From Oscillospiraceae bacterium (GTDB lineage: Bacteria; Bacillota; Clostridia; Oscillospirales; Ruminococcaceae), in contig JAETSI010000001.1 of NCBI GenBank assembly GCA_021769725.1, positions 1 through 64,000 on the forward strand: a stretch of DNA of 64,000 nucleotides, in the 5' to 3' direction. Below, in pieces: positions 59,679 through 64,000 of this stretch (within the stretch, counting starts at the first letter, position 1; every line of letters begins with the position of its first letter). Position numbers and translations under genes: made by a program. The notes beneath the pieces were generated by a model, which searched no databases, was not told the origin of the DNA, and worked only from the letters and a program-made list of their open reading frames with translations.

Positions 59679-60735
59679 TATTTCGATTTTTATTCCGCAT
59701 ATCGGATGTCCGCATAAGTGCAGCTTTTGTGACCAGCGAACTATAAGCGGTGCTCAGCACGCACCGTCAGGAAAAGAAGTTAGCGAGATATGTTCAAAAG
59801 CGTTGTGCGAGGCAAAATCGCCGGAGAACAGTGAAATAGCCTTTTTCGGCGGCAGTTTTACGGCTGTTCCATGTGATTATATGCTGGAACTCCTTGAAGC
59901 AGCGAAGCCGTTTATCGGCAATGGAAAGTTCAGGGGAATACGTATTTCTACACGTCCTGACTATATTGACGGTGAGATTTTGGATCTGCTTAAAAGTTAC
60001 GGCGTTACGGCAATTGAGCTGGGAGCGCAGTCGATGGTAAATAGTGTACTTGAAGCGAATGAACGTGGTCACACGGCAGAAGACGTTTTTAATGCAAGCA
60101 GTTTAATTAGGTCATATGGCTTTGAACTCGGTTTGCAGATGATGGTTGGACTTTATAAAAGCAGTGGTGATGATGAATGGGAAACTATGGAGAAAATCGT
60201 TGAAATTCACCCAAATACAGTAAGAATTTATCCTGTTGTAATTCTTAAAGGGACTAAACTTGCGGAAATTTACAAATCAGGTGAATATGAACTTTTTTGC
60301 GGTTCATACGAAAAATGCGGATTTGACGATGTTGTTGAAGCAGTTGCCGAAATGATGGAAATTTATGAAGAAAATGGCATAAAAGTTATTAAATGCGGAC
60401 TTCATGCGAGTGAATTTGTTGAAAAAGATATGATTGGCGGATTTTATCACCCTGCTTTCCGTGAACTTTGCGAAAACATAATATACAGAAATCTTATATG
60501 GCATGAACTTTATGAAATGGCAGATATGAACCGTCCCCAGAAATATGATGAGGAAGAAGTAAGAAAAAAACTTGAAAAAATTCATAGAAAGCATATTATT
60601 GCAGTAAATCCGTCATGTATAAGCAAGGCAATCGGACAGAATAAATCAAATATCAGGCATTTTGGCGAGTGTGGCATAGAAATTAAAATTATCGGTGATG
60701 AAAATATTGCAAAATACAAAGTTGAACTGAGGTGA
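59665..60735 (+). CDS. Radical SAM protein (Elp3/coproporphyrinogen-type N-terminal domain), mosaic composition
   Basis: The 356-residue protein has the 4Fe-4S motif CPHKCSFCDQRT near residue 13, followed by FFGGSFTAVP (SAM-binding GGE-like turn) and RISTRPDYID, as in the Elp3/MiaB-like radical SAM group. The reaction is unknown. I chose the ATG at 59665, inside the end of rnc, with GGAG upstream. GC content, counted by eye in 60-nt lines, is about 48% up to roughly 60060 and about 34% from roughly 60180 to 60660, and codon choice shifts to AT-ending codons, returning to about 48% in smc. The protein appears intact, so this looks like a replaced segment and not decay. Confidence 0.85.
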   Translation: MKHSNISIFIPHIGCPHKCSFCDQRTISGAQHAPSGKEVSEICSKALCEAKSPENSEIAFFGGSFTAVPCDYMLELLEAAKPFIGNGKFRGIRISTRPDYIDGEILDLLKSYGVTAIELGAQSMVNSVLEANERGHTAEDVFNASSLIRSYGFELGLQMMVGLYKSSGDDEWETMEKIVEIHPNTVRIYPVVILKGTKLAEIYKSGEYELFCGSYEKCGFDDVVEAVAEMMEIYEENGIKVIKCGLHASEFVEKDMIGGFYHPAFRELCENIIYRNLIWHELYEMADMNRPQKYDEEEVRKKLEKIHRKHIIAVNPSCISKAIGQNKSNIRHFGECGIEIKIIGDENIAKYKVELR

Positions 60736-60739
60736 ATTT

Positions 60740-63700
60740 GTGTACCTTAAATCATTGGAAATACAGGGATTCAAGTCATTTCCTGACAAGATAAGCCTGA
60801 CATTTGACAAGGGACTTACGGCAGTAGTAGGCCCTAACGGCAGCGGAAAAAGTAATATCGGAGATTCTGTACGTTGGGTTCTTGGTGAGCAGTCTACAAA
60901 GACGCTCAGAGGCAATAAAATGGAGGACGTTATTTTTTCCGGTACCGTTGCAAGAAAGCCAATGGGATTTGCTGCTGTTACACTTAATATTGATAATTCC
61001 GACAATACCATTCCGGACATGGGCGATGAGATCTCAGTTACGAGAAAGCTATACCGCAGCGGTGACAGCGAGTATATGATAAACGGCAGGTCATGCCGTC
61101 TGAAGGATATAAACGAGCTTTTTATGGATACCGGTATGGGACGTGACGGATATTCTATTATAGGTCAGGGACGTATTGCCGAGATCGTCGGTGCAAAAAG
61201 CAGCGAGCGCCGTGATATATTTGAAGAAGCGGCGGGGATCTCAAAGTTCCGCTATAAAAAACTTGAAGCGGAACGCAGGCTCACTTCGGCACAGGAAAAT
61301 CTGCTGAGGCTCACGGATATTCTTGCGGAACTCGAAGGACGTGTTGAACCGCTGCGTATCCAGTCTGAAAAGGCTGAAAGATTCATTAAACTGGCTGCCC
61401 AGAGGAAAAAACTGGAAATTTCCGTCTGGGTAGATCGTCTGGAAGAACTGAAAGGTAAGCTGGACACTCTGGACGAAAAAATCCTTGTCAGCAGAAATGA
61501 ATATGAAAATATCGGCAACGATATCCGCCGTGAGGAGGAAAAGATCAGCGAGGGCTACCGGCGAATGCAGGAAAGTACGGTGAAATCGGATGAACTGCGG
61601 CGTAAAATGATAGAAGAAGAACAGGAAGCTTCTGAAATGAAATCAGGCATAGCAGTGTTTGAAAACGATATAAAGCACTGCGAGGAGGCTATTTCGGCGG
61701 CACAGAAGAATATCCGGCATTCCGAAAAAAACAGGCAGGCGCTGCTTGAAGGCAAAAAGTTGGCAGAGAACAGGATAGCAGATCTCCGGTCACGCTGTCA
61801 AGAGCTTGAAAAGGAAATAGAAGCAACAGCCGAAGCTCTGGAAAAAGCCGAGGCGGAAAGTTCACAGCTTGGTGAGAATGTTGATAAAACAGGTAGCGAG
61901 GTCAACGGTCTGTATATAAAGCAGAGCGAGTACCGATTTGCTGTTGAATCGGCAAAGAAAGCAATAACAGAAGAAAAATTCCGGCTCATGGAGATACGTG
62001 AGGGCAGCGGTGATTTTGTCAGAAAGCTGGATGAATACCGTCTCCGTCTTGATGAAGCCGGAAGTGAAAACGAAAGAAATGCCGCTGAAAATCATGAGAT
62101 AAAAAATAAGCTCAGTGGTCTGGAAATGCTGTACAGATCACGCAGGGAAAGCTTTGAACAAGCAAAAAACGAGTTTGAAAAGGTTCTGTATGAGCTGAAA
62201 GAAAGACAGCAGAGAAGAAAGATCCTGGCAGATCTGGAAAACAATATGGACGGCTTTGCAGGAAGTGTAAAACTTGTGCTGAGAGCCGGAAAACAGGGCA
62301 GGATCGGAGGAATTCTGGGTACAGTTGCGCAGAATATCAGTGTAAAGCCGGAATATGCAGTAGCTGTGGAAACGGCTTTAGGCGGTGCGATGCAGAATAT
62401 CATTGTAGAAAATGAGGAAACTGCAAAGCGCTGCATCCGTTTTCTCAAAGAACAGAAAGGCGGACGTGCCACATTTCTTCCAATTACATCCGTAAGCGGA
62501 CGTGAACTTGGTGAGCGTGGTCTTGAAGAATGTGAAGGCTTTATCAGCGCCGCCAGCCGCATAGTTGACTTTGACCCGAAATACAGCGGTATAGTCAATT
62601 CACTTCTGGGAAGGATCGTCGTAGCTGAGGATATTGATTCGGCAGCAGTCATTGCCAAAAAGTACGGATACCGTTTCAGAATAGTAACGCTTGACGGTCA
62701 GGTCATCAATGCCGGAGGATCTTTTACAGGAGGATCGGCACAGAGATCAGGCGGTATTATTACACGAAAAAATGAGATTGACACTCTTGATGCTGAAATT
62801 GAAAAACTGATCGTTCAGCGTGACTCTCTTCGGGAAAAGGCGGAGAAAATCAGGGCTGAATCGGAGAAGCGCCGGTATGATTTGGAGGCGGCAAAAGAGG
62901 AGCTTTCACGTAATGAAAATGATGCAGTACGCATCAGGGCTGAAATTTCCAGTCTGAATTCTCTTATTGAGCAGATGAAAGCGCAGTCTGAGAATTCTGA
63001 AAAGCTTGAGGATGATGCATTGCAGAAAATTGCAGCCTGTGAAAAGAGTGTAGCCGATTCGGAAAAAGCACTTCTGGAAACAGAAGATCTCATACGTCTT
63101 GCTGAAGAAAAATTAGCGAAAGGTCAGGGCGTTCGTGAGGAACTCCGTCTCAGGCGGGGTGAACTGTCAGAAAGGCTTTCGCAGCTGAAAATGCAGGGGA
63201 TAGAACTTTCCGGAAATATCAAGAATCAGGAACTTGAAGCCGGACGTTTCCAGGAGGGACTTGATGAACTTGAACGCGGAAACAAGGGTTTTGAAGATGA
63301 AATAAACCGGCAGAATGATATTATAATCCACAAGCGGAGCGATATTGAAAAGCTGAAAGAAAGTCTGACAGGATTTAAGGACAATACCGACGTATACCTG
63401 GAGCAGATCAGACGTTATCAGGATATGCACACCGAGCAGAATCGTCTTGTGAACGAGATGACAAAGGGTCTTAAACAGTTCAATGAAGCCAAAGAAAAGC
63501 TGTCCGGAGAGATAACTAGGCTTGAAGAACGCCGGGACGCTGTTTGCCGTGATAATGATTACATCATAAAGCAGCTGCTTGAAGTCTATGAACTGACACG
63601 ATCCGAGGCTGTCGGGCTGGCGGAAAAAATTGAAGATGCTGCAAAAGCCCAGAGGGAACTGGCGGATATCAAAAATAAGATACGTTCTCTTGGAAACGTC

Positions 63701-64000
63701 AATGTTGAGGCTATAGAAGAGTATAAAGAAGTTTCAGAGAGGTACAGGTTTATGTCGGAACAGATATCCGACGTGCAGAAGTCAAAGTCAGAGCTTGAAA
63801 ATATAATCAGTAGTCTTACGCAGGAAATGTGCCGTATTTTCTCCGAAAGCTTTGTGATAATAAACTCTAATTTTAAGGAGATCTTTAAAGAGCTTTTCGG
63901 CGGCGGAAAGGCGGAGCTTATTCTTACCGAACCGGAAAATGTTCTTGAATCGGGAATAGAAATAAGTGTTGCGCCTCCGGGAAAGGTGATAAAGAATCTC
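60740..64000 (+). CDS. smc: Chromosome segregation protein SMC (3' end outside the window)
   Basis: SMC is the ATPase of bacterial condensin. The frame is open from the GTG at 60740 to the right edge, 1087 codons. Visible are the N-terminus (YLKSLEIQGFKSFPDKI), Walker A VVGPNGSGKSNIGDSVRW, a first coiled coil (about 165-510), the hinge (about 515-660; GRIGGILGTVAQNISVKPEY, VINAGGSFTGGSAQRSGGII), and most of the second coiled coil. It ends after LFGGGKAELILTEPEN, just before the expected ABC signature and Walker B, so roughly the last 100 residues are missing. AGGTG lies upstream; it starts 4 nt after the radical SAM gene. Confidence 0.96.
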   Translation, partial: MYLKSLEIQGFKSFPDKISLTFDKGLTAVVGPNGSGKSNIGDSVRWVLGEQSTKTLRGNKMEDVIFSGTVARKPMGFAAVTLNIDNSDNTIPDMGDEISVTRKLYRSGDSEYMINGRSCRLKDINELFMDTGMGRDGYSIIGQGRIAEIVGAKSSERRDIFEEAAGISKFRYKKLEAERRLTSAQENLLRLTDILAELEGRVEPLRIQSEKAERFIKLAAQRKKLEISVWVDRLEELKGKLDTLDEKILVSRNEYENIGNDIRREEEKISEGYRRMQESTVKSDELRRKMIEEEQEASEMKSGIAVFENDIKHCEEAISAAQKNIRHSEKNRQALLEGKKLAENRIADLRSRCQELEKEIEATAEALEKAEAESSQLGENVDKTGSEVNGLYIKQSEYRFAVESAKKAITEEKFRLMEIREGSGDFVRKLDEYRLRLDEAGSENERNAAENHEIKNKLSGLEMLYRSRRESFEQAKNEFEKVLYELKERQQRRKILADLENNMDGFAGSVKLVLRAGKQGRIGGILGTVAQNISVKPEYAVAVETALGGAMQNIIVENEETAKRCIRFLKEQKGGRATFLPITSVSGRELGERGLEECEGFISAASRIVDFDPKYSGIVNSLLGRIVVAEDIDSAAVIAKKYGYRFRIVTLDGQVINAGGSFTGGSAQRSGGIITRKNEIDTLDAEIEKLIVQRDSLREKAEKIRAESEKRRYDLEAAKEELSRNENDAVRIRAEISSLNSLIEQMKAQSENSEKLEDDALQKIAACEKSVADSEKALLETEDLIRLAEEKLAKGQGVREELRLRRGELSERLSQLKMQGIELSGNIKNQELEAGRFQEGLDELERGNKGFEDEINRQNDIIIHKRSDIEKLKESLTGFKDNTDVYLEQIRRYQDMHTEQNRLVNEMTKGLKQFNEAKEKLSGEITRLEERRDAVCRDNDYIIKQLLEVYELTRSEAVGLAEKIEDAAKAQRELADIKNKIRSLGNVNVEAIEEYKEVSERYRFMSEQISDVQKSKSELENIISSLTQEMCRIFSESFVIINSNFKEIFKELFGGGKAELILTEPENVLESGIEISVAPPGKVIKNL

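Noticed and set aside
1..64000. tRNA or rRNA genes
   Set aside because: I looked in the intergenic spaces for cloverleaf or rRNA-like sequence and saw none.

Overview
The window reads as chromosome of a low- to mid-GC, Gram-positive, fibre-degrading anaerobe of the Ruminococcus type, probably close to the cellulosome-forming R. flavefaciens group. The evidence is three C-terminal type-I dockerins of the Ruminococcus pattern (LNDAVLIMQAIGNPD...HIT) on a pectate lyase, a GH9 glucanase and a GH26 mannanase; a GH5 lipoprotein; a GH105/ABC-transporter locus; BspA-type leucine-rich repeat proteins; a spoIIR homologue; and housekeeping genes with strong AGGAGG sites and TTGACA-17-TATAAT promoters. 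The genus is an inference; no rRNA or tRNA gene is present.

Layout. 1-4.9 kb: the 3' end of an unknown acidic protein, an unannotated gene-free stretch that looks like a structured ~200-nt RNA with its own promoter and terminator, a DUF368 membrane protein divergent from uvrA, and a DUF5662 gene. 4.9-9.4 kb (minus strand): solute-binding lipoprotein, two sugar permeases and a GH105 unsaturated glycuronyl hydrolase, an uptake and processing system for pectin-derived oligosaccharides without its own ATPase. It is interrupted by a 240-bp MITE-like element that supplies the binding protein's stop codon. 9.5-9.8 kb: an IS3-family transposase remnant. 10-21 kb: a six-gene nitrogen operon, gltB-gltD-glnA-like-ANTAR regulator-purF-asnB, in which the glutamine synthetase homologue has lost several catalytic residues.

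21-30 kb: a phospholipase-C-fold protein on the minus strand, trmB with a small conserved-looking gene, then pyrC-pyrF-carA-carB behind an intrinsic-terminator leader. 30-38 kb: a zinc-ribbon/LRR/zinc-ribbon protein paired with a lipoprotein, the GH5 cellulase lipoprotein, a DUF1846 protein and an HtrA protease. 38-50 kb is the secreted polysaccharide block: a 1325-residue double-PL1 pectate lyase, hpt and ftsH, a GH26-GH9 dockerin operon, and a surface LRR protein.

50-64 kb: spoIIR, then infC-rpmI-rplT with an L20-type leader and an apparent ATT start codon in infC, then an eight-gene, almost gapless run: rRNA/tRNA 2'-O-methyltransferase (SpoU), dprA, topA, trmFO, plsX, rnc, a radical SAM gene and smc (cut by the right edge). 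The radical SAM gene is compositionally mosaic. Several intergenic spaces carry related palindromic repeats, so the genome probably holds families of small intergenic hairpin elements.
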